The notes below the pieces were generated by a model. That model worked only from the letters and a program-made list of their open reading frames with translations. It made no database searches and was not told the DNA's origin. A program made the translations under genes and the position numbers. A stretch of 64,000 nucleotides of DNA from JALORV01 sp963754065 (GTDB taxonomy: Bacteria > Pseudomonadota > Gammaproteobacteria > Burkholderiales > Burkholderiaceae_F): the NCBI GenBank assembly GCA_963754065.1, contig CAVWFH010000005.1:62001-126000 (forward strand). Reading direction: 5' to 3'. Positions 35,869 to 45,200 of the stretch are shown in pieces (position 1 is the stretch's first letter; every line of letters begins with the position of its first letter).

Positions 35869-37947
35869 TCAGCGTTGGATGCGCCTGAGCCAGCGCTCGT
35901 TTGGCGACCAGTGGGACGTCGCCGGCCCGGATAGGCCGATGACCTGGCGCGACAGCGCGCGACGCAGCAACAGCTGATCCAGCTCGCTCGACAGCTGCGG
36001 GGCCGCGAGCGCCTGTGCCCTCGCAAGGCCCGACGGCGGTGCCGGCAGCACCAGGTTGGCGTTCCAGCTTTCGCCGGGGCGCATCGGAATTGGCGCTGGA
36101 AGGTTGGTGACCGCGTTAGGGTCAGCCTGCAACACCCACGGCGCCAATTGCGACACGGCGTACTGCGCGCGCGGCTTGATCGCGCCTTCGCCGACGCGCC
36201 CGCGCTGGCCCCAGCGGACGGTCAGCGTGCTGCCGGTCGACGTCGCGGAGACCTTGTCGGTGATCGCCACGTCGCGCCGCCAGCCGTGATTGCGGGCCAT
36301 CATGACCTCTTCGAAGGTCATGGCGATGTCTTCGCGCGTGGTCGTGTAGTTGTATTCGTCGGTTGCCCGGTCGGGCGCGAAGAAACCGGCCACGTCGTTG
36401 GGCGAATACAGCTTCAGCGTGCTGTACGGGATACCGTTGACCAACGTGGTGTCGGCCACCGGGCCGGTGCTGAACTTGATCTGCGCCAGCGCCTTCATCT
36501 GGGCGGACGTCAGCGGGAACTGGCTTCCGAGCTGGTCGGATGGCAGCTGGCTGGCAAAGTAGCGTGGCGAAATGTTCGCCCAGGCCGACAGCGTCGGGTT
36601 CAAGGTCCCGCGCACGGATACCGGAAGGAAATCCGACGCGTGTGCCAGCTCGTGGTACATCAGCCAGCCGGACTCTTGCAGCAGGTAGCTGAGGTCGCGC
36701 GAGAGTCTCGAGGTCGCAGAGAACGGCAGGAAGATGCTCTGGTTGTTCGCGACATAACGCCACAGGCCGGAGTACTGCAGATCGCGGTCGAAATCCGAGC
36801 GGAAGTCCGGTGCCTCGTCGATGACGTCACGCTCGTCGGCCGTGCGCCAGAAATTGTCGGCGTCGAGGTAGATCGCGCCGGTCAGCGCGTAGTAGAAGCT
36901 CGGTCGTACATGCGCGCCGATCACGATTGCGGTCACGCCGTTGAACAGTTGCATCAAATCCACGTTGGCCTGATTGGCCGTCAGCAGGTCCTCGAAAGCC
37001 TTGCCCATCCAGTCGTGCGACACCAGCACGCGGTCCATCACCTGGGCCACCGTCGGGGCGTTGCCATTGGCCGTCGTGTGCAGGAACGGCAGCGTTGCGA
37101 GTGAGCAGGTGTTAGTCGCCGCCCCGGTGTACTGCAGCTGCGCGTTGAAAACGCAGGCCACCATCACGCCGGCATAGGGACTGGCGGACTTGTACGGATA
37201 GACACGCGACACATGCATGTCGCTGAACACATGCGGATCGGACCCCGCCGGCGCCTGAGTGTGATTCTCGATCAGCACCATCACGTCGTCGCTGTCCGAC
37301 GCGCCCATGCCCGCACGCGTGACGCGGAACACCAGCGCGGTGTCCTGCGCGACGGCCGGCGCCGTGAAGATGATGCGGTTCGGATCGCTGGTGTCGAGCG
37401 TGGCGACCGGCCCCGCGGTCTGCGTCCACGTCAGCGTTTCGCCGCCGGCGGCCGCAGGCCAGGCGCGCAGCGACGCCTTGCCCCCCATGCGCACGGCCTG
37501 GTCACCCCGCGCGACCACTGCCACCGGTGAAGCCGGCGCCGTGACATTGATCGACGCGGTGGCCGTGCGCGCTGTTCCGCCGGCATCGACGAACGACACG
37601 GTGAACAAGTGCACGCCAGCGGTTACCGGATCGAAACTGATCGCCTGGGTTCGGGCCGACAGCAGCGTCACGCTCGGCCCGCCCGTCTGCTGCCACACAA
37701 CATCGCGCAGCGGGCCGCTGCAGCCGGCGATCACCGCACCGGCGGTCCGACCGATCGGCACCGACGCGTCGGCGACCACACTGAACGATTGGCCGGTGGT
37801 CGTGCAGGTCGGGGTCGGTCCGGTAACGACCGGCGGCGTCGGCGGCGGCGCTGCGGGCGACGACGAATCGTCGCCCCCGCAGGCGCCGAGCAGCAGGGCG
37901 CCGCACAGCAATGCAGTAATCGAGGTCAGGCGGGTGTAGGTCGTCAT
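35869..37947 (-). CDS. Large lipoprotein with Ig-like repeats and HExxH motif (putative metalloprotease)
   Basis: From ATG 37947 this 691-residue protein has a lipobox LLGAC (Cys23), a Ser/Pro linker, and two Ig/PKD-like beta domains (about 50-138 and 140-228). A larger C-terminal domain has YHELAHASDF at 431-440, an HExxH zinc-protease signature, with an acidic EEVMM downstream as possible third ligand. I do not recognise a named family. It is likely anchored on the cell surface or in the periplasm. Protease activity is inference from the motif only. Confidence 0.75.
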   Translation of the reverse strand: MTTYTRLTSITALLCGALLLGACGGDDSSSPAAPPPTPPVVTGPTPTCTTTGQSFSVVADASVPIGRTAGAVIAGCSGPLRDVVWQQTGGPSVTLLSARTQAISFDPVTAGVHLFTVSFVDAGGTARTATASINVTAPASPVAVVARGDQAVRMGGKASLRAWPAAAGGETLTWTQTAGPVATLDTSDPNRIIFTAPAVAQDTALVFRVTRAGMGASDSDDVMVLIENHTQAPAGSDPHVFSDMHVSRVYPYKSASPYAGVMVACVFNAQLQYTGAATNTCSLATLPFLHTTANGNAPTVAQVMDRVLVSHDWMGKAFEDLLTANQANVDLMQLFNGVTAIVIGAHVRPSFYYALTGAIYLDADNFWRTADERDVIDEAPDFRSDFDRDLQYSGLWRYVANNQSIFLPFSATSRLSRDLSYLLQESGWLMYHELAHASDFLPVSVRGTLNPTLSAWANISPRYFASQLPSDQLGSQFPLTSAQMKALAQIKFSTGPVADTTLVNGIPYSTLKLYSPNDVAGFFAPDRATDEYNYTTTREDIAMTFEEVMMARNHGWRRDVAITDKVSATSTGSTLTVRWGQRGRVGEGAIKPRAQYAVSQLAPWVLQADPNAVTNLPAPIPMRPGESWNANLVLPAPPSGLARAQALAAPQLSSELDQLLLRRALSRQVIGLSGPATSHWSPNERWLRRIQR

Positions 37948-38081
37948 GGACAGCGATGCGGACACAGGAATGGGACGCTGCAAGATAGCCGGGCCTCAGG
38001 CCCGGTCAATGCCGCGTATGGCCTAATGAAGGAGCGGAAACTACACGATTGATTGGATGACCCCGGTCGAGGAACTGCACG

Positions 38082-39632
38082 TCAGGCGCGCAAAATGGCC
38101 CAGGCCGCGAGCCCGACGACGATGACCAGCAGCATCGTGGCCGCGGCGTACCAGCGGTTCGTCACACGCTGCTCGCGTCGCAGCTCGCGCACTTCCTCGA
38201 TCAGCCGGTCGGCCTCGCTGTGGCGCGTCAGCGCCCCGTGCATCAGTCGGGGCAGTTGCGGCAGCAGGTAACTCCACTGCAGCGCTTCCTGCCGCAGCTT
38301 GGCTTCAAGTCCGCGCATGCCGACCTGCTGCTCCATCCAGCGCTCCAGGAACGGCTTGGCGGTCTTCCACAGGTCGAGTTCCGGATCGAGCTGCCGCCCG
38401 AGTCCCTCGACGTTCAGCAGCGTCTTCTGCAGCAGCACCAGCTGCGGCTGGATCTCGACGTTGAAGCGGCGTGACGCCTGGAATAGCCGCAACAGCACCA
38501 TGCCGAGCGAAATGTCCTTCAGCGGCTTGTCGAATACCGGCTCGAGCACGGCACGCACGCCGCCTTCCAGTTCGTTGATGCGCGTGCCCTCCGGCACCCA
38601 ACCGGATTCGACGTGCAGCTCCGCGATGCGCTTGTAGTCGCGCCGGAAGAACGCGAGAAAGTTCTGCGCAAGGTAGTTCTTGTCGGTCTCGGTCAGCGTG
38701 CCGACGATGCCGTAGTCGAGCCCGATGTACTTGTTGAACTGGTCGCCGTTGATGCCCACCAGGATGTTGCCCGGATGCATGTCGGCGTGGAAGAACGCGT
38801 GGTCGAACACCTGCGTGAAGAAAAGCGTCACCCCGTCGCGCGACAGCTTCTTGAGGTCGATGCCGGCCTCGTTGAGCCGGTCGATCCGGCTCACCGGTAT
38901 GCCGTGCATGCGCTCCATCACCAGCACGTTGTCGGCGCAGTAGTCGAAGTACATCTCGGGCACGACCAGCAGCGGCGAGCCGGCGAAGTTGCGCCGCAGC
39001 TGCGAAGCGTTGGCCGCCTCTCGGTTCAGGTCGAGTTCGTCGTGCAGGTACGTGTCGAACTCGCGCACGACGTCGCGCGGGCGCAGGCGCTTGCCGTCGC
39101 GCCAGAGCTTCTCGACCAGCGTGGCGCCGGTTTCGAGCAGCGAAAGGTCCTTGTCGATCGCCGACAGCATGTTCGGCCGCAGCACCTTGACCGCGACGGC
39201 CTTGCCGGCATGCGGTCCATCTTTCATCACCGCGAAGTGCACCTGCGCGATCGACGCCGATGCGACGGGTTCGTCCTCGAAGTTTGAGAAGACACTGTCG
39301 ATGGGACGCCCAAGTCCACGCTCGATCTCGCGCCGCGCCACATCGGATGCAAAGGGCGGCACCCGGTCCTGCAGCTTGGCAAGTTCGTCGGCAACGTCAG
39401 GCGGAAGCAGGTCGCGGCGCGTCGAAAGCACCTGGCCGAACTTCACGAAGATCGGACCGAGGTCTTCCAGGGCCTGCCGCAGGCGCACGCCGCGTGTTGC
39501 GCGTGGGGCGCCGAACGTAGTCCAGCGCACGAAGCGGACCAGCGTCGGATTCTTGAGGCTGGATACGACGATCTCGTCGAGGCGGTAGCGCCAGACGACC
39601 GTGAAGATGCGAGCGAGACGCAGCAGGCGCAT
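38082..39632 (-). CDS. ubiB: Ubiquinone biosynthesis protein UbiB (ABC1/ADCK-type atypical kinase)
   Basis: This 516-residue protein shows the ABC1 family KxGQ motif (FVKFGQVLSTRRDLLP), the Ala-rich nucleotide loop (EPVASASIAQVHFA), the catalytic HADMHPGN and the metal-binding LDYG. The C-terminus has membrane helices (about 490-515). UbiB supports ubiquinone synthesis, the quinone of both respiration and the photosynthetic reaction centre. It follows ubiJ on the same strand. Confidence 0.96.
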   Translation of the reverse strand: MRLLRLARIFTVVWRYRLDEIVVSSLKNPTLVRFVRWTTFGAPRATRGVRLRQALEDLGPIFVKFGQVLSTRRDLLPPDVADELAKLQDRVPPFASDVARREIERGLGRPIDSVFSNFEDEPVASASIAQVHFAVMKDGPHAGKAVAVKVLRPNMLSAIDKDLSLLETGATLVEKLWRDGKRLRPRDVVREFDTYLHDELDLNREAANASQLRRNFAGSPLLVVPEMYFDYCADNVLVMERMHGIPVSRIDRLNEAGIDLKKLSRDGVTLFFTQVFDHAFFHADMHPGNILVGINGDQFNKYIGLDYGIVGTLTETDKNYLAQNFLAFFRRDYKRIAELHVESGWVPEGTRINELEGGVRAVLEPVFDKPLKDISLGMVLLRLFQASRRFNVEIQPQLVLLQKTLLNVEGLGRQLDPELDLWKTAKPFLERWMEQQVGMRGLEAKLRQEALQWSYLLPQLPRLMHGALTRHSEADRLIEEVRELRREQRVTNRWYAAATMLLVIVVGLAAWAILRA

Positions 39633-39686
39633 GGCGGCGATTGTACGAGCCGCTGCTACGGGCTCACGTGCTGGCCGGCGCTCAAG

Positions 39687-40268
39687 CTACGCGCGCTCGC
39701 GCAGCTCGACGCGCTTTTCCAGTCGCGCGACATCGTCGCGCAGGCTCGCGACGGCGGCGTTGAATTCGTCGACCTCATCGCGCGCGACGAGCATGGGGTT
39801 TTCAGTGACCAGGTAATGCGCGCTGGAATCGAGCATCCGCTCAGCGAGCTGGCGCCAGTGTGACGCGCTCAGCCGCAGCAGCCCGACGATGCGCTGGGCG
39901 GCCGCGTCACCGATGAAGCGCGACAGTTCCTCTTCCGGCTCGGGACGCAGGTTCTGCAGCACGAACGCGAGCGCCTGCGCAAATTCCGCATCGCCCTTGA
40001 GCGACACGTTTCGCAGTGCCGCCTGCGGATCGCCGAGGGCGAGCGGCAGCGCGGCGAGGTCGAGCCCGACCGTCACCACGGGGTCGGCGCGCTGGGCGTC
40101 GGCAAATTCACCGCCCTCGGCAACCTTCAGCGCCAGCGCAAACGGCGGCGCCTCGAAGCGCGCGGTGCGCCCGGCAAACGGCACGAGCCGATCGCGCGCC
40201 CAGGTCTCGCGCGCGAGCATCCGATTGAGCACGCCGACGGCAGCGGCGGTGGTCAGTTGTTCGATCAT
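39687..40268 (-). CDS. ubiJ: Ubiquinone biosynthesis accessory factor UbiJ
   Basis: This 193-residue protein has an N-terminal SCP2-type lipid-binding domain (about 15-110) and a C-terminal helical coiled segment (about 160-190). Position between ubiE and ubiB, as in many proteobacteria, supports UbiJ, which helps organise the Ubi complex and bind isoprenoid intermediates. Sequence identity in this family is low; context carries weight. Confidence 0.88.
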   Translation of the reverse strand: MIEQLTTAAAVGVLNRMLARETWARDRLVPFAGRTARFEAPPFALALKVAEGGEFADAQRADPVVTVGLDLAALPLALGDPQAALRNVSLKGDAEFAQALAFVLQNLRPEPEEELSRFIGDAAAQRIVGLLRLSASHWRQLAERMLDSSAHYLVTENPMLVARDEVDEFNAAVASLRDDVARLEKRVELRERA

Positions 40269-40300
40269 GCGGCCAGTTTACGCAGCCGAAGCGGTGCCGG

Positions 40301-40328
40301 AAAACGAAGGGGGCGCGAACGCGCCCCC
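40301..40328 (-). terminator. Rho-independent terminator after the Tim44-like gene
   Basis: A perfect 8-bp GC stem (GGGGGCGC, loop GAAC, GCGCCCCC at 40309-40328) is followed on the minus strand by TTCGTTTT. It lies 38 bp past the stop of the Tim44-like gene and before ubiJ. Confidence 0.7.
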
Positions 40329-40365
40329 GGTGCTCCTTCATCTGCCCGCGAGCAGGCGGCGGAGG

Positions 40366-41331
40366 TCACGCCATCTGCTGGATTCCGGCGAGCAGCCAGC
40401 CGCCCTGACCCCGGGCGGGCTTCACGAGGTTCCACACTTCGGAGACGCGCTCGGTCTCCCCATCGATCCGCAGGGTGCCGTCGAACTTCACGCTTGCAAC
40501 GTGTTCGTCGGCATTCGACTCGATGCCGAGCAGTTCGGCGTCGAGCGCGACCACTTCGGTTGTCGAGTGTCCGGTGCGGGCACGCAGCTCATGCGTGAGC
40601 GCGATGAACATGTCGCTGGTCGTGAATTCGGAGATCTCGTCCAGGTTGTGCACGTCCCACGCCCGCTGCAGACGAGCGAAATGTTCTTTCGCGTGCGTCA
40701 GGAAGGCCGCGGTGTCGAACCCGGGTGGGATGCTCCAGCCGGGCTGCGCCGCGCCCGTCCGCATGAACTGATCCATCGCGGAACCCGGACGCGCACCCGA
40801 CATCGGCGGAGTGGCAGTGCGCTGGACCGGCACCGGCCGCGGGGCCGGCGTGGTTTCGTAGCCCACATGGGAATACGTTCCGGGACCCCGGCCCGCCCCC
40901 GCGGTCGATGCGGCGGGCTGCGGGCCGCGCATACGCCGCATCACGAAGCCGAGCAGCATCATCAGCGCGAAGCCAATCAGAAGCACTGTGAGGAACATCG
41001 TCAGCGCCTCACCAAAGCCGAGCCACGAGGCCAATGCCGCGATGCCGAGACCGGCGGCAAGACCCATCAACATGCCGCGCATCGGGCTCGCCGGCCGCAC
41101 TGCGGCAGGAGCGCCCGCGGTCGGGGCCTTGGTCGGCGCGGCCTGCTGTGCGCCGCTTTGCGCGGGCGCCGCTTGCGGCTGTTGCGCCGGCGGCGTGGCC
41201 TGGCGCTGCTGTACTTGCGGCGACTGGCGGCCGAGGTTGCCGCCGCCGCCAAAGCGGCGCTGCGCCTCGGCATCGAGCGTGAAAGTCGCGGCCAGCGCGC
41301 CGATGAGGACTCCTGTCATCCACTTGTTCAT
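40366..41331 (-). CDS. Tim44-like domain protein
   Basis: This 321-residue protein has a signal or anchor segment (MNKWMTGVLIGALAATFTL), a Gly/Gln/Pro/Ala-rich low-complexity stretch (about 25-75), two membrane helices (about 85-130) and a C-terminal Tim44-like domain starting near FLTHAKEHFARLQRAWD. Function in bacteria is unclear; the gene recurs between ubiE and ubiB/ubiJ in betaproteobacteria. GGAGATC precedes ATG 41331. Confidence 0.85.
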   Translation of the reverse strand: MNKWMTGVLIGALAATFTLDAEAQRRFGGGGNLGRQSPQVQQRQATPPAQQPQAAPAQSGAQQAAPTKAPTAGAPAAVRPASPMRGMLMGLAAGLGIAALASWLGFGEALTMFLTVLLIGFALMMLLGFVMRRMRGPQPAASTAGAGRGPGTYSHVGYETTPAPRPVPVQRTATPPMSGARPGSAMDQFMRTGAAQPGWSIPPGFDTAAFLTHAKEHFARLQRAWDVHNLDEISEFTTSDMFIALTHELRARTGHSTTEVVALDAELLGIESNADEHVASVKFDGTLRIDGETERVSEVWNLVKPARGQGGWLLAGIQQMA

Positions 41332-41344
41332 GCGATCTCCAGAA

Positions 41345-42088
41345 TCAGTAGCGTGTCCCGACGTGCAGCGCACATACGCCGGCGGTCAGGTTGAACCATT
41401 GGACGTCGTCGAAGCCCGCGCGTTCCATCATTCGCGCCAGTTCGTCCTGCGGCGGGTGCATGCGGATCGATTCCGCAAGATAGCGGTAACTGTCGCTGTC
41501 GCCGGCGAGCTTCTTGCCGAGCCACGGCAGCACGTTGAACGAGTAGGCATCGTACAGAGGACCGAGCGGCTGCCAAATGCGGGAAAACTCCAGCACCAGC
41601 AACCGACCCCCCGGGCGCAGCACACGCGCCATCTCGGCCAGCGCCAGATCTTTGTGCGTCATGTTGCGCAGTCCGAAGGCCACCGACACGCGATCAAAGT
41701 AGGCGTTCGGGAAGGGCAGCTTCTCGGCGTCACACTGAGCCAGGGGCAATGTGAAGCCTGCATCGAGCAGACGGTCGCGACCTTCCGTCAGCATCGCGCC
41801 GTTGATGTCCGTGAGCCAGACTTCACCCGTGTCGCCGGCCCGCCGCGCGAAGGCTTTCGCCAGATCGCCGGTGCCACCAGCGATGTCGAGCACCTTCATG
41901 CCGGGCCGCACATTCGCGTGCCGCACCGTGAACGCCTTCCAGACGCGATGCAATCCGGCCGACATCACGTCGTTCATCAGGTCGTAGCGGCTGGCGACCG
42001 AATCGAATACACCTGCGACGCGCGCGGCCTTTTCTTCTTCCGCCACCTGCTCGAAGCCGAAGTCGGCCTTGCGGTCGTGGTCGCTCAT
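41345..42088 (-). CDS. ubiE: Ubiquinone/menaquinone biosynthesis C-methyltransferase UbiE
   Basis: This 247-residue SAM methyltransferase shows FDSVASRYDLMNDVMS near residue 30, motif I VLDIAGGTGDLAKAF and the UbiE signature FGLRNMTHKD. It methylates the 2-polyprenyl benzoquinol intermediate. The ATG at 42088 fits the usual N-terminus; an alternative upstream start adds 12 residues. It lies 22 bp after the DUF971 gene. Confidence 0.96.
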   Translation of the reverse strand: MSDHDRKADFGFEQVAEEEKAARVAGVFDSVASRYDLMNDVMSAGLHRVWKAFTVRHANVRPGMKVLDIAGGTGDLAKAFARRAGDTGEVWLTDINGAMLTEGRDRLLDAGFTLPLAQCDAEKLPFPNAYFDRVSVAFGLRNMTHKDLALAEMARVLRPGGRLLVLEFSRIWQPLGPLYDAYSFNVLPWLGKKLAGDSDSYRYLAESIRMHPPQDELARMMERAGFDDVQWFNLTAGVCALHVGTRY

Positions 42089-42110
42089 TGCGGTGCTCGG
42101 GCGGGACGCT

Positions 42111-42530
42111 TCAGTGATGTCCACAACTCCGGCCCGGGGCCGTCACCGGTGTGGCCGATGGATCGCGGCTCGCCCCGGCCGCGTCCAGGCGTTCGAGGTA
42201 CTCCGACCAGAGCTGCTCCTGGTTCACGCCGAGTTCGTACAGGTAATCCCAAGCGTAGATGCCGCTGTCGTGCCCATCGGAAAACGTCGGCTTGATCGCA
42301 TAGTGGCCGACCGGTTCCAGTTCATTGATCGTCACGTCGCGCTTGCCTTCCTGCAGCGTCTCCTGGCCCGGCCCATGGCCGCGCACCTCGGCCGACGGCG
42401 AATAGACCCGCAGGAGTTCAAACGGCAGCTTGAACGTCGCGCCGTCGTCGAACGCGACTTCGAGCACGCGCGAGGCTGTATGAAGCACGATGTTCGACGG
42501 GGAGGGCGTGCGGGGCTTGCTGGCGGACAT
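42111..42530 (-). CDS. Gamma-butyrobetaine hydroxylase-like N-terminal domain protein (DUF971)
   Basis: This 139-residue protein contains SRVLEVAFDDGATFKLPFELLRVYSPSAEVRGHG in its first half and YAIKPTFSDGHDSGIYAWDYLYELG, the DUF971/GBBH-like N-terminal domain. Small stand-alone members sit upstream of ubiE in betaproteobacteria; a role in Fe-S or metal handling has been suggested for the fold. ATG 42530 is used; GTG 42542 is an alternative. Confidence 0.88.
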   Translation of the reverse strand: MSASKPRTPSPSNIVLHTASRVLEVAFDDGATFKLPFELLRVYSPSAEVRGHGPGQETLQEGKRDVTINELEPVGHYAIKPTFSDGHDSGIYAWDYLYELGVNQEQLWSEYLERLDAAGASRDPSATPVTAPGRSCGHH

Positions 42531-42735
42531 AAGGAGGAGCACCTTCGAAGTCGCGATCGCTCAGCGACGGACGACGATCGTACACCGCGGTCCCTGCGAG
42601 GCAAACGAACTGCGACGACGCCACACTGGCAGGGTAAGCGGCGATCCAGTTGCCGCTTGATTCAGAACGTCTCAGCCCCCAACTCTTGCCTCATTGGCGA
42701 CTACGCTGCGATTCGCTGTCATCGAACACACCCTT

Positions 42736-43809
42736 ATGTCGAACAGTCCCGTCCTGCAGATCAAGCCCCTCGGCTTTCCTTGGGAAACCGTGGATCCGTT
42801 CCTGTTCTGCGTCTATCACGACGATGCCTATCCGCGCGGCAACGGACACCTCGGTCCCGCGGCCTCGCTTACCGGCCGCGCGATCGGCCAGGACTTCAGT
42901 CGGAAGGACGGCTGGAGCATGTACCACGGTGACACGGTGCCGGGCTTTCCGGCGCATCCGCACCGCGGATTCGAAACCGTGACGGTCGTACGCAAGGGAC
43001 TCATCGACCACTCGGACTCATTGGGCGCCGCCGCGCGCTATGGCCGCGGCGATGTGCAGTGGCTCACCACGGGCCGCGGCGTCGTGCACTCGGAAATGTT
43101 CCCTCTGCTCGACGACGCCGAGCCCAATCCGCTGGAACTGTTCCAGATCTGGCTCAACCTGCCGGCGGCCTCCAAGATGTCGGCACCGCACTTCACGATG
43201 TTCTGGGCGGAGGACATACCCCGCCGCGTCGTGACCGATGGCCAAGGCGCGACCACCGAGATCGCGGTGATCGCCGGCGCGCTGCGCGACGGGTCCCCGT
43301 CCGCCGGGGAGGGCGTTGAACAGCCCCTCGCTCCGCCGCCCGATTCCTGGGCCGCACGCGAGCAGGCCGACATCGCCATCTGGACGATCCGCATGAGCCC
43401 TGGTGCCAGCTGGACCGTGCCCGCCGCCCATGCCGGGTCGCGGCGCACGCTGTATCTGTTCAAAGGCGGGCCTGTGACGGTCGGCGGAGAGAAAGTCAGC
43501 GACCTTGCCGCGATCGAAGTTCGTGCCGATGTAACAGTGGAAATCACCAACGGCGACTCGGTGAGCGAGTTTCTGCTACTGCAGGGACGGCCGATCGGCG
43601 AGCCGGTCGTGCAGCACGGCCCGTTCGTCATGAACACGCAGGCCGAGATCGTGCAGACCTTCGCCGACTACCAGCGCACGAAGTTCGGCGGCTGGCCCTG
43701 GCCCAACGCAGCGCCCGTGCACGGGCGCGCTCAGGCGCGCTTTGCACGGCACCCTGACGGGCACAGTGAAAGCCCGGCTGAGCGCGTTGCAAGCGCTGAG
43801 GTGAAGTAA
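42736..43809 (+). CDS. Pirin family protein
   Basis: This 357-residue protein is a two-cupin pirin. The N-terminal metal site is formed by HPHRGFETVT with downstream HSEMF; the C-terminal cupin lies about residues 200-300. Some pirins have quercetinase activity and others act as redox-sensitive regulators; the role here is unknown. ATG 42736 is favoured over a TTG 14 codons upstream. Confidence 0.9.
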   Translation: MSNSPVLQIKPLGFPWETVDPFLFCVYHDDAYPRGNGHLGPAASLTGRAIGQDFSRKDGWSMYHGDTVPGFPAHPHRGFETVTVVRKGLIDHSDSLGAAARYGRGDVQWLTTGRGVVHSEMFPLLDDAEPNPLELFQIWLNLPAASKMSAPHFTMFWAEDIPRRVVTDGQGATTEIAVIAGALRDGSPSAGEGVEQPLAPPPDSWAAREQADIAIWTIRMSPGASWTVPAAHAGSRRTLYLFKGGPVTVGGEKVSDLAAIEVRADVTVEITNGDSVSEFLLLQGRPIGEPVVQHGPFVMNTQAEIVQTFADYQRTKFGGWPWPNAAPVHGRAQARFARHPDGHSESPAERVASAEVK

Positions 43810-44209
43810 GCCGCAGGACGGGCGCGGCTCCGATCAGAGATCGATGCGCGCGCGAGACCGGCAAACACTCACAGGACGAATGTCACCAGGAAATTCTTCC
43901 TGATTCACACTTTGGCGAGTCTAGGCACTGAGCGCCGGTAACGAACTCGGGAAGAGTCAGTGACGCTGAGCATCGTTGCCTGCACCGCGCGGAGCGCACG
44001 ACTGGAATGCGATCTCGAGCAGCTCTGCGTTGACCGCGATCAAGCGGAACTAGCGAGCGGCAGCTAGCTTGAAAACGCATTCATCGCTTTTTGCATTGGC
44101 TTGCTTGGGTGTCGTGCCAATCATTGCCAGAAACGCGTCGTTCGAATGCGCGAGCGCGGTCCGGCAAGAACAGGCAAGAGGATCCCGGGCTTGAGACAAG
44201 GGAGACAAA
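43810..44209. other. Intergenic stretch without a recognisable gene
   Basis: Nothing coding is supported on either strand. A short palindrome, CAGGAA-ATTC-TTCCTG, lies at 43887-43902, and AAGGGAG (about 44199-44205) is the ribosome site of the next gene. The rest shows no repeat or clear promoter. Confidence 0.5.
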
Positions 44210-44635
44210 ATGAAACGCACAATGTTTGCTGTCGTTTTGTCCGGAATCGCTGCAATGCTGACATCTGGCGCGGTGCTGGCTCAGCCGAGGACCGATCTTG
44301 GCAAGACCGAGTACTACTCGAAGTGCGCCGTGTGCCACGGGATTAGCGGCAAGGGTGAGGGGTCGTTCGGTGAGGTGCTGAAGGTCAACATGCCCGACTT
44401 GACGACGATCGCGAAGCGTAACGGCGGCGTCTTTCCGGTGGACCGCGTCAACATGGCGATCGATGGCCGCGCCACACCGAGAGCGCACGGCACGAGCGAG
44501 ATGCCGATCTGGGGCACGCGCTACAGCGTCGAGGGCGCGCCGCGCTATGACGATTTCCGCTTCGATTCCGAGGCATACGTGCAGGTGCGCGTTCTCGCGC
44601 TCGTCGACTACCTCTACAGGCTGCAAGCCCGCTGA
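44210..44635 (+). CDS. Periplasmic class I cytochrome c
   Basis: This 141-residue protein has a signal peptide (cleavage about residue 24, VLA-QP), one CAVCH haem site (Cys39, Cys42, His43) and a probable axial Met98 in SEMPIWG. It is a single-haem electron carrier in the periplasm. The partner is unknown; it could serve respiration or the reaction centre. AAGGGAG precedes ATG. Confidence 0.88.
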   Translation: MKRTMFAVVLSGIAAMLTSGAVLAQPRTDLGKTEYYSKCAVCHGISGKGEGSFGEVLKVNMPDLTTIAKRNGGVFPVDRVNMAIDGRATPRAHGTSEMPIWGTRYSVEGAPRYDDFRFDSEAYVQVRVLALVDYLYRLQAR

Positions 44636-44844
44636 GGCTCCCGGCCGGTCGCGCCGGATCACGGATCGAAATTCGTCCATGACAGTCGGCTTGTCCTTGA
44701 GCGAGCCTACCCCTCTGACAAGCAGACGTGACCGGCCATGACCGCTTTCTATTGATTCGGCGGCCGTCGTGAACAGCCGAGCCTACGGAACGTGGGCAGG
44801 ATCGGTCCAGACACAACACACAGCAAAAGGAAAGAGAACGAAGT

Positions 44845-44920
44845 TGGCGCGCCTGGCGGGATTCGAACCCACGACCCCTGGCTTCGGAGGCCAGTACTCT
44901 ATCCACTGAGCTACAGGCGC
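44845..44920 (-). tRNA. tRNA-Arg (anticodon CCG)
   Basis: The minus strand folds as a standard cloverleaf of 76 nt. The acceptor pairs GCGCCTG with CAGGCGC and is followed by discriminator G and an encoded CCA. The D-arm contains AGCTCAGTGGATAGAGT, the anticodon stem is CTGGC/GCCAG with loop CTCCGAA (anticodon CCG) and the T-arm contains GGTTCGAATCC. Confidence 0.96.
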
Positions 44921-45200
44921 GTGCCTGCGATGCGACTGCTCGCCCTGCGCGAGCTGTCATTCCGGCGCGCCGGGCACGGCACCCTGCGGGTGCGCGAGCG
45001 AGGAGCGGATGGTAACGGGTTTCGCTTTGTACCGCTCGCAGTTACACGCGCAACCGCTGCCACGCAAAGACGGTCGCAGGAGGCTCGCACGCTATACTTG
45101 CGTGCTTCGCGAGGCGATCGTGCCTCGCAGTTTCAGCGCTCTCACTTTCGCACTCCGTTCCGCCCCGAGCAGCGCCGTCGCCCACGCAGCCAGGAGCCCT

